A DNA stretch of 64,000 nt. It comes from Lepidodermella squamata. Its lineage: Eukaryota; Gastrotricha. Each line of letters starts with the position of its first letter. The stretch's first letter is position 1. The notes beneath the pieces are model-generated. The model saw only the letters and a list, made by a program, of their open reading frames with translations, searched no databases and had not been told where the DNA came from. Location: the NCBI GenBank assembly GCA_047495785.1, contig JBLDXI010000010.1:1612001-1676000 (forward strand), read 5' to 3'. Below are positions 43,867 to 53,352 of this stretch, piece after piece. The position numbers and the translations under genes were made by a program.

Positions 43867-44310
43867 ATGAGGCATAAGGCACTTGGTTATAGAACATTGG
43901 TCAGAATTTTTGTCGGAACGGTTCGGTCAGAACGCGCACGAGTCTACTGTGAGAATTGCGGACGCGCACTTCTTATGCATGATAGGCAATGGGCGAATGC
44001 ACCAAAGCAATTGATTTCGTTGAGAAAAAGACGAAAGAGCATTTTCTTTACTAAGCACAATAGCAGCACATCGCGTTGTTGTCGGTCAGTAGTAACAAAT
44101 TTTCGGCCGATCATTCGTGTCTCAGCGGCGAATTATTACGCCGCATATGCCCAGTGCACGCGAATCCGCATGGAGATACATTGCTCTCTTTGTGGTATAC
44201 GATATAGTTTTGGCAGATGTCCGTACTCACGATGTAAAATGAAATTATCCGCAGAGTTTTGTCAAGTTTTTGCTGACAGTTTTTTGTTTGAGCGGAGGGT
44301 TTACTATTAG
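43867..44310 (+). CDS. Hypothetical ORF with paired-cysteine (zinc-ribbon-like) motifs
   Basis: A 147-residue open frame from the first ATG (MRHKALGYRT) within the TIR element. It is basic and has two cysteine pairs, CENCGRAL near residue 28 and CSLCGIRYSFGRCPYSRC near 116-133, which could bind zinc. I recognise no family. It could be a degraded transposon-encoded DNA-binding protein, a captured exon or chance. No splice sites or promoter support it. Confidence 0.3.
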   Translation: MRHKALGYRTLVRIFVGTVRSERARVYCENCGRALLMHDRQWANAPKQLISLRKRRKSIFFTKHNSSTSRCCRSVVTNFRPIIRVSAANYYAAYAQCTRIRMEIHCSLCGIRYSFGRCPYSRCKMKLSAEFCQVFADSFLFERRVYY

Positions 44311-45458
44311 TAGAGCCTTCCCCAGTAGGTCATACGTTGATTATATATTTACCACAGGTAACTAAAGTAGAACTCATTGACCGCTAATAACACGGCGTCC
44401 ATGTGTGACATCCTTCACTCTGATCGAATACTTGACACTGAGTCATGGAAGAATGCCAGTCGAGCCATACTGATTTCTGTCAAATCTACCATAGCCTTTA
44501 CCAAGCACTGCAGCGTATCGGCAGCGGCGGCATTGTGTTCTTCTCCCTTTCCGGTTTCTCGATAGAGTGTGTGCCGGCCATGATGCCTCAAAGGTTGTAG
44601 CCGAGCCTTTTCAGAGAGATATCCTGGGTTCGATCCCACGATTTTTGATCAGCCCGACTGGGTAAGGCACTTTAAACACGAGATATGGATGCATAGCCGC
44701 ACGTTCAATTTAGCGATAGTGCGCGTTCAAGTTCCTCGGGACTTTTGCACGGCGCATGCGCATAGCGAGATAAGTAAGATCTCATTTGACAATAATTCAA
44801 GAGCTCTAAGCAGGTTTGGACGGAGTTTACAAGTTATTTCAAAAGAGAGAATCAGAGACAATCAATATTCGGCCTTTACACTTCCCTAGTCGAATATTTC
44901 ACTGTCGTTTTGCCGTTGATCCACTTTCAGTTTGCCTGAAAAGTCCTGAAAACCTAAGAAACCACACACTCCGAGGTTAAACGCCACGAGGGAAATGCAG
45001 GTAACGTTACTTTTCAATGGTGAGACTTATTCAATTTCCTATTGGAACATTTGCTCGAATTTTCAAAACTTTTCACCGTCGTTTCACCGTTGATCTACTC
45101 GCAGTTTACCTTAAAACTGATAAAAATATAGGCAATCGCACACTTAAACCCACTCCAAAGCTAAATGAAAGAATGCACGGCAATAGTTTTGACGGCAATG
45201 TTAGTCTTTATCATCGAGGATAAATTAGGTTAAATATCAGAGAAATTGACCGCAGGTTAACCGTGAATTCACCGTGAACACACCGTAAAATGGCAGGTTT
45301 CACCGTAGAAATGCCGCATTCCTGCCGCTTTTTTCTCACCGCGACACTGCAAAAAATAACATGGCGCATGGAAAATCGATAACGGCAGTACTTTTCCTAT
45401 ATTATCTATGCATGCTAATATAAGGCTCATCTCGTACGGTTTTTTATGAAACACCCTG

Positions 45459-45763
45459 TAAGTGAACAAATTAAACAAGCTTAAAGGTTCCTCTGTCGCG
45501 CAATATGCTGTATATTTGCCACCATTATTTTCAGCCCCGGTTCCGAGCAAGCTTGGTTGAAATAATTAGGCGAAATGAGCACTGTTAAAACAAAAACCTG
45601 TGATTACGGAAAATAGCAGCGTCAACATTTATTTAAGCAGCAAGGCGGTTGTAATAGCTTGAAGAAGCGATTAATTACATAAATCCATCAATTTGAATAA
45701 TAGTTTTTCCAGCGATACTCGACATTGCAAAATGGGAGGATTGATACTCTTCTGAGAAATCAC
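45459..45763. other. 3' flank of small peptide gene
   Basis: Contains a minus-strand AATAAA near 45630 that could end the transcript of 45764-46046. Confidence 0.35.
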
Positions 45764-46046
45764 CTACTGAAAATTTGTTTTTATAAAACTGGATATTGCT
45801 TGACTAGCTAATGATACGACGGAATCACTAAAGCCCGCTTCACCGCGCTCGGCTTCCTGGTAGTTGTCCCCGCCACGTTGAGCTTCGTGGTAGTTGGCTG
45901 CCTGATATTGGCTATCACGCCTCATGCTCTCCATGAGCGGATACGTAATGACAGCTGTTACCTATTTCAAAAGCGTATTTATCATTGCTGTTCATCAATT
46001 TCACAAAACTCACCAAGCAGGCTGCAATCATTAGCTTGTAGATCAT
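45764..46046 (-). CDS. Small secreted peptide precursor, two exons
   Basis: Exon 46014-46046 (11 codons) and exon 45764-45961 (65 codons plus stop) join in phase 0 over a 52-bp intron (TTG|GTGAGT to AATAG) to give 76 residues. Residues 1-17 form a signal peptide (MIYKLMIAACLVTAVIT) assembled across the intron. A short imperfect repeat follows, NYHEAQRGGD then NYQEAERGEA, after a possible Arg-Arg cleavage site (MRRDS). The end is potentially amphipathic (FSDSVVSLASQAISSFIKTN). There is no cysteine. It could be an antimicrobial or signalling peptide precursor; the sequence does not decide. Support comes from the intron length, strong donor and open second exon. Confidence 0.6.
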
Positions 46047-47035
46047 CTCCCGGCTCTAAATAACAGGGTGATAAAATATTAGACAGAAAAATTCCTTCAA
46101 TTAAATTAAGATGTGATGAATGAAGAATGAAGATATGCAGCCACTGTTTTGTGGGCTAGCGATGGCGTTCATTTGCGTAGTTGCGCTATATGAATTTGCC
46201 TTGCTGGCGATCTAGGGTGGCGTTAGCGAAGCCAGCGCTCTAAGTTCAGCTGTCGTTTCTTATCACGTGTTCACAATTCAACACAGCCGCCATCTCCCTC
46301 CTTTACGCAAAAGGTTTTGTTTCGCTGTCATTTGTGGTCAAATTGTTTAGTAAAATGAATTTTGGACTAATTGGCATAAAGCTTAAAAGTGATGTGAATA
46401 CTATTGATGGCAGTGTCGAAGATTTCGCTGAGAGTGGGATAGTGATTTTAGCGCTCGCTTGATTATATATTCTTAATTTCGGTCGATTTTTCGGTTGTCA
46501 GACCACATTTCATTGAACATAACCAATACAGCGAGCTAAGCTGGCGGTATTTTTACGATACCTGGACTGAAAATGGTCCAGGCGTTATTCCTGCATCATC
46601 CTGCCTGGGATAGCGTCGGTCCCTAGTAGGGATGATCCCTGGTATCCCTCCGGCATCTTCTACGGCATCTCGTGGCATGCATCTCCGGCATCTTATGGCT
46701 CAATTCTCACATGTCAAACGCAGGATAGGTAGAGATTAGATAGAGAAATTAAATTTCCCAATGACAAAATTTTACCATGCGCATTTAGGAGTGGTACTTG
46801 GTACTTATTCTGTGCTAACCACCATCTGATATCATCTGATGATAAATGTTCTGCAGCTCTGTCTTTGTATTTCGGTAGGAAGAATGTATCCGACATGGAG
46901 AAAAATCTTCAGTTTCGTAATAACGATTGTAAAAAGTCCCTGTGGAGGAACCAGAAAAACAATTCGAAGATGTGGAGCGTTTTCAATCTTCAAAATCCAT
47001 GCCAATTTCATTGCATCCTTATCCATTATTTTATT
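46047..47035. other. Intergenic, no secure gene
   Basis: About 1 kb with a repeated CCGGCATCTT/CGGCATCTC motif near 46650-46700. A 32-codon hydrophobic plus-strand frame at 46120-46215 is not called. Confidence 0.35.
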
Positions 47036-48304
47036 TCATAGCTCACTCCTTTCGGTCATTTTAACCATATAAATTGTGTCAACAATAATGACAACTATAA
47101 CAAAAATGGTTCCCGCGATCCAGTCGATAATTCTAACATTGGATACCTTCAAGCACTTGTAAATCCGATGCTTCGCCTGGCCCCACTCCGTATCCCAGAT
47201 GACTCCGCTGATGAGCACATAGATCGTGATGATGACGCAAATTATCACTTGAGCTTCGACCAACACGACAATGTAAACTATTTTCGAAGTTCGAGGAATT
47301 AGTCCGAAAACCATGGATAACAGAACAGCAAATGCTAAATCAACTGTGATGCAGTACAAAGGCCGATCAGGGTGTTCAGGGGTCATTATCAAGGCGGCTA
47401 GTTGTAGGACGATCATCAAAATCATTGGGACGAAGATGTTCCCGATAAAGTAGAAATAACGTCGTTTGAACCCCATTTTACAGCTGAATCGGTTGTAATT
47501 TTCCATATCTCTGGTAACATTTGTCACTTCGCCAATAAAAGAGCCATTAATAGCTTCCCAAACATCAGAATCTCCAAGAAGCTGATCGAAGTCATTCGGA
47601 TCGCAAGAAATGTCCTGAATCTTGATTAATTGACTAGGGTACGAAGGCTCGACATCTATCGAACAATCCATGACGTCGAATGGGAAGAACTGAACATTGA
47701 AACCGTCGCAGTTTGTTTCTATAACTCGCGTCTCGGTTGAGTAGGCAAACACTGGGTCTGAATAAGCTGCAATGGAGATCTCAGTGTCAGTAACAAGGTC
47801 AACATCACTGACGGCATTGACATGGAATAGACGAGGTTGCCAAGATCGGGTGGCATTGCCTTTTAGCCAGATCGAAGCATCTGAATCGTTGTACAATTTT
47901 GTTACATTAACGAAAGAACATCCATTCGCCGGGAAAGTCCACGCAGTCTTGATTGTGGAAAATACGGACAAAGTCTGTTGTAGATCACTGATTTCAAGTA
48001 TGTTGAACAGAGTGAGGTACAAGTCGACTGCGATGGGCAGATCGGTGTTTTGCCGCCGTTTGAGAATCATCTCTAGGACAAGTTCTCTCGAAGCAGCAAG
48101 TGGGCATTTCTTATCGACAAACCAGTCCCGCAATAGCTCGGCATTTGTCTTCCGATCTGGGTTAGTCCCATTGAAGATTTCGTTGTATTCCGAGTTATCT
48201 TCCACCTCAATCTCAGACGACAGCGTTGAAGTAGTGATATTTGAAGCTGAACAGCATCCACTCGCTACAACAAGCAATAGAAGCAACGTAGAAATAAGAG
48301 CCAT
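47036..48304 (-). CDS. Group C Cys-loop receptor subunit 3, intronless
   Basis: A 422-residue subunit in one exon. The frame is open further upstream to 48430, but the ATG at 48302-48304 gives a clean signal peptide (MALISTLLLLLVVASGCCSA) and avoids overlap with the upstream gene. EISDLQQTLSVFSTIKTAW runs through the usual intron site. SWQPRLFHVNAV and the Cys-loop CDGFNVQFFPFDVMDC (14 residues) follow, then LGDSDVWEAINGSF. M1 is FYFIGNIFVPMILMI, M2 follows EHPDR (Asp at -1') with TVDLAFAVLL (Asp at 8'), and M4 is near IDWIAGTIFVIVVI. It is the third gene of a tight same-strand series, 122 bp below the stop of 48427-49748. Confidence 0.9.
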   Translation of the reverse strand: MALISTLLLLLVVASGCCSASNITTSTLSSEIEVEDNSEYNEIFNGTNPDRKTNAELLRDWFVDKKCPLAASRELVLEMILKRRQNTDLPIAVDLYLTLFNILEISDLQQTLSVFSTIKTAWTFPANGCSFVNVTKLYNDSDASIWLKGNATRSWQPRLFHVNAVSDVDLVTDTEISIAAYSDPVFAYSTETRVIETNCDGFNVQFFPFDVMDCSIDVEPSYPSQLIKIQDISCDPNDFDQLLGDSDVWEAINGSFIGEVTNVTRDMENYNRFSCKMGFKRRYFYFIGNIFVPMILMIVLQLAALIMTPEHPDRPLYCITVDLAFAVLLSMVFGLIPRTSKIVYIVVLVEAQVIICVIITIYVLISGVIWDTEWGQAKHRIYKCLKVSNVRIIDWIAGTIFVIVVIIVDTIYMVKMTERSEL

Positions 48305-48426
48305 TATAATATAAGAAAATCTACGCAGTTCTAACAAGAGAAAAAGCACTAAACCTAGTTGGTAATAGTGCAAACATGTTAACTCATTCAACAGCCTTTT
48401 ACGCTCCGAAATTCCACATTTATTCA

Positions 48427-49748
48427 TCACTTTCCATACATTTTAGCTGAAAAGTACACATCTACAATTATAACAATGATGAAAAAGATGGCAAATGCTA
48501 TAATGTCTAGTATCCTCACATACCGCAACTCGAGTGATTTGTAGACCTGATGCGTTTTTTGAGACCACTTGGATTCTGTCAGAGTCCCAGCAAACAATGT
48601 ATACAAAGTTATAGCGACGCAAATGATGAGTTGAGCTTCAATCAGCGAAACTACATAGACTTGTTTAGAACTTCTTGGCAGATAGGTGAAAACTAAGATC
48701 AAGTTTACAGAGAAAGCCAGGTCGAGAATAACGCAGAAGGTGGGGCGGTGGGGATGCTCTGGGTTCATAATCAAAGAACTGAGCTGTAGGACTATCATTA
48801 AATAGGTTGGTAGAAAAATGTTGCCGATGTAATAGAAATATCGTCGTTGGAATCCCATTTTGAACGTCAAATGGCTATTTGTCATTCTATAAGCCGCTGT
48901 CACTCGAACTACAGTACTGACATTTGCCGTGAACTGGTCTGGCACCGGCTCCCAGACATCTGAATCGCCGAGAAGATTTGCGAAATCCGCAACTCCATAT
49001 TTGATTTCATCGGAAAATATGACAGATCCCTCGCCCCAACTGCCCTCCTCAAGTTCGATTGTGCATTCCATTGCATCGAACGGGAAGTACTCGATGTGAA
49101 AACCATCGCAATTTGTTTTGATCAGCCGTGTTTCTTCAATTTGGCCGCGGATATGCGTCGGATCATCAATGTGATAGGTGAGTTTCTTTGTTGGGATGAA
49201 TTCTAATTTATCAACAGCGTTTCGATGGTCGATTTTCGGTTTCCAGCTCATCGATGTATTCCCATTAAGAGCGAGTGAAGCATTCGGTGAATCTCGAAAA
49301 AGAACCAATTTGAATGCGCTGCCACAGTCGAAATTAGGATAAGTCCAAGTTGCGGAGGCTTTGGCGAAAACTGTTAATCTAATGTATTTCATGTTTACTA
49401 TGGATTTGAGGTAATTCAGGGCACAAACGTTTGTCCGATGTCGTCGATTTCAGCCACACTGAGAAGCATCAGCTGAACAGAAACTTCAATCGGCAAGACG
49501 TCACTTCGGTTTCGCAGCTGTAGCTCTAGAATGAGTTCGTCACTAGACGCTAGTGGGCAGTCAGTATTGAAGAAAAAGTCGTCGAAGAGTGGCATGAATT
49601 TCGGGGATGCCATTAAGGCTTTGATATACTCCGGCGGAAGAATGAAGCGAGAAGGAAGATCATCGGCTTGTTCTTCAGGAGAAACAGTCGAATTTATTGC
49701 GCTGATACTGATTAGAACAACCGAGAAGAAAACTAACAGAACATTCAT
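48427..49748 (-). CDS. Group C Cys-loop receptor subunit 4 (His at -1')
   Basis: Exons 49429-49748 and 48427-49378 join over a 50-bp intron (AC|GTTTGT to TTAG) to give 423 residues. The signal peptide is MNVLLVFFSVVLISISA. AEIDDIGQ-T-LTVFAKASATW crosses the intron. SWKPKIDHRNAV and the Cys-loop CDGFHIEYFPFDAMEC (14 residues) follow. M1 is FYYIGNIFLPTYLMI. M2 follows EHPHR: the -1' position is His, where the other C genes have Asp. M2 also reads ILDLAFSVNLIL, with Asp at 8' and Asn at 14'. M4 is near LDIIAFAIFFIIVI. Only 38 bp separate its start from the stop of the upstream receptor gene. Altered selectivity or pH-dependent gating is speculation from the His. Confidence 0.89.
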
Positions 49749-50310
49749 TGTTGAATAAGCAAAAAACGCGTTCTTTTATTATTGAATTACACCGGCTCAC
49801 GGTTGATCATCTTCATAATATAAATGCTGTCAACTATTACTATTACAATGCTGAACACGAGAGCAGCAAAAAAGTCTACAATCCTTATGTGAGAAAGGTG
49901 AAAGTCGCCACATATTCTCTGTTCTTTTTTGCCCCATTTGGTAACAGCTAGTACACCTGCGATCAAAGTATAGACTGTTATAGCAGCACATATTGCAAGT
50001 TGAGCCTCGATAATAATGATGATGTAAACAACTCGAGATGTCCTCGGAATAAGGCTGAAAACTAGCGCCAGCAGGACGGAAAATGACAAGACAACCGTAA
50101 TGCAATATGAAGGTCTATCGGGCAAGGCAGGATCCATCGAAATCGCGCAAACCTGAGTGATGATCATCATAATCATTGGAATATAGATGTTTCCGATGAA
50201 GTAGTAAAATTTGCGTTGGAAAGCCATTTTATATGAAATTCGGCTATAGTTGCTCTCGCTCTTTGTCACGTTCTGTAGCACGTAGTCAAATTTCGGCAAC
50301 GGTTCCCAAA

Positions 50311-50792
50311 CATACGGGCGCCGTCGTTCACAATTTCAAAAAACTGAGACATTTTCAACACAATGATTGCCCCCTTGAAAATTGCGATTTTGCAATAAAT
50401 AACACAACCCAGTAGGTAATCGATGACGCTCTGCACACTGGTTACCGTTTTATCTCTCAATTAGCTAACCGTAACTGGCAATTAGCAAAAAATAAAATTT
50501 TTTGAATCGAAGTGTTTTTCAACTCATTTCTAGGGTTAAAAAAATCGCCGATTCCGAAAATCACATTTTCAACTAAAAATTCGGCAATTTGAATTTTTTA
50601 TGTCATTTAGGCCCAGTTTTCGACCAGTTAGACTTGAAATAAAAATCTGGAAAATTCACCAAAATGTGCGGCTCAAAAAGTTACTAATTAGACCTGTTTT
50701 CAGCGTTCTAGAATGATTTGTAAGGGTGGTGACCATTGTCTCAAATGACAAAAATGTTGTAAAAATAATTTGTGAACGACGGCGCCCGTATG
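50311..50792. mobile_element. 482-bp MITE with 23-bp perfect inverted ends
   Basis: The left end starts CATACGGGCGCCGTCGTTCA (50311) and the right end is its exact complement (to 50792), 23 bp in all. The host sequence has AA on both sides; comparison with the uninterrupted sister gene shows that this is a 2-bp duplication. No coding capacity. It disrupts a receptor exon. Confidence 0.85.
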
Positions 50793-51442
50793 AATGTCTG
50801 ATTCGTCAAGCAGATCAGCGTAATTTTCGACCAAGTAGATCGCACCTTCGAATTGTAGCGTGAAGGTCGGCTCGCTAGGTTCGATATCAATCGAACAATG
50901 CATTCGATCAAACGGGAAATGCTCGACGTTGAAGCCTTCGCAACGCGTTGTTATTAGTCGAGTTTCGTATAAGGATCCAGCCACTGGATTAGTCGAAGCC
51001 TCAAACCACAGTTCAGTCTCTCGAATGAAATTATTGTCTTCTGCAGCATTTATATGGAGAAGTTTCGGCTTCCACGATCGAGTGGTGTTGCCTCGAAGGT
51101 ACACGAGCTCGTCGCTGAGGCTTAAATTAACGTTTAACTGATCGGTCAGGATTGGGGTGCAATCGTAAGGTGGAATCTCCCATTTGGTTGATGCGTAGGC
51201 AAAGACAGTGATTCTGCAAGACAACATGTTTCTATAAAAAACTATAGAGACACTGCACAGTTTTCGCCTATTTAAGAAAGCTGAAATGTATTCCGTGCTG
51301 ACTGGAAGCTAGAGTCGCAATGCCTAAAGCTCGCCCTAACCCTAACACTTACTCTAACTACCGACCTACTCCTTAATAACCTTAACCCAAACTATCACTC
51401 TAATCACAACAGAGGTGCTGGGTGTCGCGACCTCCAAGATAC

Positions 51443-51589
51443 CAGTGTGCGAAGTAGGATCCGGGAGCTGAGGGGTTGTCTACTTATTTTCTAGGAAACC
51501 AAAGGATGTGGTTTTTTCAGTATTCCTCTGGTTGGAGTCCTAGAGCTGGAGTGTCGCGACACCCCAGCACCCCTGTACCCAGCACCATG
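51443..51589. mobile_element. hAT-type MITE, second copy, 8-bp target duplication
   Basis: Starts CAGTGTGCGAAGTAGGATCC and shares GTGTCGCGACACCCCAGCAC with the copy at 24883-25101, in the opposite orientation. CAAGATAC is duplicated at 51435-51442 and 51590-51597. It lies in intron 1 of the interrupted receptor gene. The right end is diverged. Confidence 0.65.
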
Positions 51590-52185
51590 CAAGATACCAA
51601 CCCCAACCCTAGAAAACGAACCCCAAAAGGATGAAAAAACCACACAGAGATCCTTAGAATTCACTAGAAAACACCTCAGATTCGGAATTCTACAACGCCG
51701 TAGCCCCAGCCCTTACCTTAAACACTACCACTCTCAAAGGAAACATTATTCTCTAAGAACATCCAGAAGCCAAAAGCATGCTGCGTTTATCTATTATTAT
51801 AAGTCATAATATTGTATGGCTCTTATTTGCTTACTTACGTCTCATCCAAGTCGCTGATTTCCACAACGCGATACAAAGTTAGCCCGACGTAAATTTTGAT
51901 GGGTAAAGTTGCCGCTGGATCTCTTGACAGGAGAATTTCTGTCGGCAATTGGCGCGACCGGGCCAATGGGCATGCCTTGTAGTAGAAATAATCGTAAATT
52001 TTACGATTGTAACTGGTTCCAATGCTGTCTTTATCGCCGAAAATATCATTAGATATGGAATTATCGGAAATCGAATGTGTAGAGTAGTTAATATTCTTTG
52101 TGCTGTGTGATACTTCGTCAGAACTCTGCGCTAAAGATCGACCTACGATGTGAAATATTGCGAGGCTCAGTGGCAACTGCCACAT

Positions 52186-53352
52186 TTTATTATCAAATGT
52201 ATCAACTCTACAACTGTGGCGTACCTTTTCGTGGCGAATTGAAGTGTTGCAAGTTGTTAAGTACATATCACGAAGTTCATTCATACAAACGTATCACGTA
52301 TAGTAAATATTTCTCTCACATGCGAAATGCGAAAGCCGTTTGCAAACACTTAACACTTTACAAATTATCCTGATAAGAGGGCCTTTTAAAGGGAAATTTG
52401 CGAGAAATCAGCACGTTAGGCCAATGGGCAATGGCGAATATAGTGACTCAAGTCGAGTAAAGTCGCGGCGAAGACGCTGGATGCGATGAATCGATCCCTT
52501 CTGTTTCCTACTGCCAGCAGCTTCTCAATCTCCTGTTTTATAGCCTTAAGTAAGCCGGTGGTTGGTTTTATCACATAAGTCGAAGTTAGATATTAATCAC
52601 GATGCCCTCGCTCTTTGAAAAGCTTCTTGGAGTAGTCTGTAGGCTTGCTACTCGTTGAGAACATCGAACTGGGACGCCTCAACTTTTGGCTTGCCCCGAC
52701 TTCCTGCCGAGATAAGACGAATTATTGCCCGAAAATGACCGGAAATTAAAGCTGGATAACGTGGTCTTTGGTTTTTAGGCTTCGCCCTTGGGGTTCTCCG
52801 TACTTCTTGGGCCAACAGAAGACTGTTAGATCTGGAACTTAGACTGTGTTAGATCTTAGATCAGCGTTGGCTAAGTAGCAGGATTTTCCGACCCCATCAA
52901 CGCTAAGTAAATGGCTCAATAATTGCCATTGCTATAATCGGACTCGAGTGGGTTGGAATTCCAAAAATGTTGACCCCAAGTTAGATATCGTTAGCGACGG
53001 TGAATAACTCGGATTTAGGCTTGTTTATATCCGGTTGAAGGGCCCGGGTGACAAGTAAAAAGCGGCTTTTCAACATGAATGAAGAGGCAAAATCAAAGAC
53101 TTTTTACTTGTCACCTATCACCTTGAAATGGAAGTAAACAAGCCTAAATCCGAGTTATTCAACGTCGCGAACGATATGGTCCCGTCCATTCAGCCGCTAC
53201 TGGGCTGTCTTCCAACATCAGCAGTATGAAAATGGAAAACAATCGAAAATCTACAAAGTAGATCATTACTGGATTATTGGGAATAAGGAAGAATAAAAAA
53301 GGAACATAACTAGTAATACATATCATTGATAAATAGGTTCTTTATTATTGAA
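52186..53352. other. Intergenic with foldback element
   Basis: About 1.2 kb between sister receptor genes; apart from the inverted repeat at 52985-53177, no gene or conserved feature is visible. Confidence 0.4.
52985..53177. repeat. Foldback element with about 43-bp inverted ends
   Basis: The left end ATATCGTTAGCGACGGTGAA continues TAACTCGGATTTAGGCTTG, and the right end is the complement with two or three mismatches. An internal second pair (GTGACAAGTAAAAAG near 53049 and CTTTTTACTTGTCAC near 53100) extends the hairpin. No coding content. Confidence 0.75.

Larger units (their letters stand above)
42860..45458. mobile_element. TIR DNA transposon, TA target site, with nested palindrome
   Basis: Perfect 22-bp inverted ends (42860-42881, starting CAGGGTGTTTCATAAAAAAC, and 45437-45458) are flanked by TA on both sides, the pattern of Tc1/mariner-like elements. 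The subterminal regions share ATCGATTTT and ACGGTGAA-type motifs. No mariner transposase is readable, so the copy is non-autonomous or decayed. Inside lie the large palindrome at 43396-43757 and an open frame with paired cysteines at 43867-44310. A tRNA-like A/B-box fragment is near 44596-44638. Confidence 0.72.
49787..52185 (-). pseudogene. Group C Cys-loop receptor gene interrupted by a MITE
   Basis: Exon 1 is 51839-52185 (signal peptide MWQLPLSLAIFHIVGRSLA; DYFYYKACPLARSRQ; VVEISDLDE). Exon 2 runs from 51213 to 49787 but is broken at 50311-50792 by a 482-bp element inserted in the conserved DESDI-WEP motif. Reading into the element reaches a stop near 50700. Without the element and one copy of its 2-bp duplication, exon 2 would be 943 bp, exactly the length in the sister gene at 53353-54900, and the frame is otherwise intact, so the break is recent. 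The Cys-loop CEGFNVEHFPFDRMHC has 14 residues. M2 follows LPDR and has Val at 8'. Intron 1 is long (625 bp) because a hAT-type MITE sits in it. Some function could remain only if the element is spliced out, for which no good sites abut it. Confidence 0.85.

Noticed and set aside
44596-44640. tRNA-like A box (TGTAGCCGAGC) and B box (GGGTTCGATCCC)
   Set aside because: The boxes are only about 20 bases apart, leaving no anticodon arm, and no acceptor stem pairs. At most it is a fragment of a tRNA-derived SINE.
46120-46215. 32-codon plus-strand frame with a membrane-like stretch
   Set aside because: Too short to distinguish from chance; no conservation or splice evidence.
50311-50792. The MITE in the receptor exon as a newly gained intron
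   Set aside because: No GT donor or AG acceptor lies at the element boundaries, and splicing at nearby sites would break the DESDIWEP motif.
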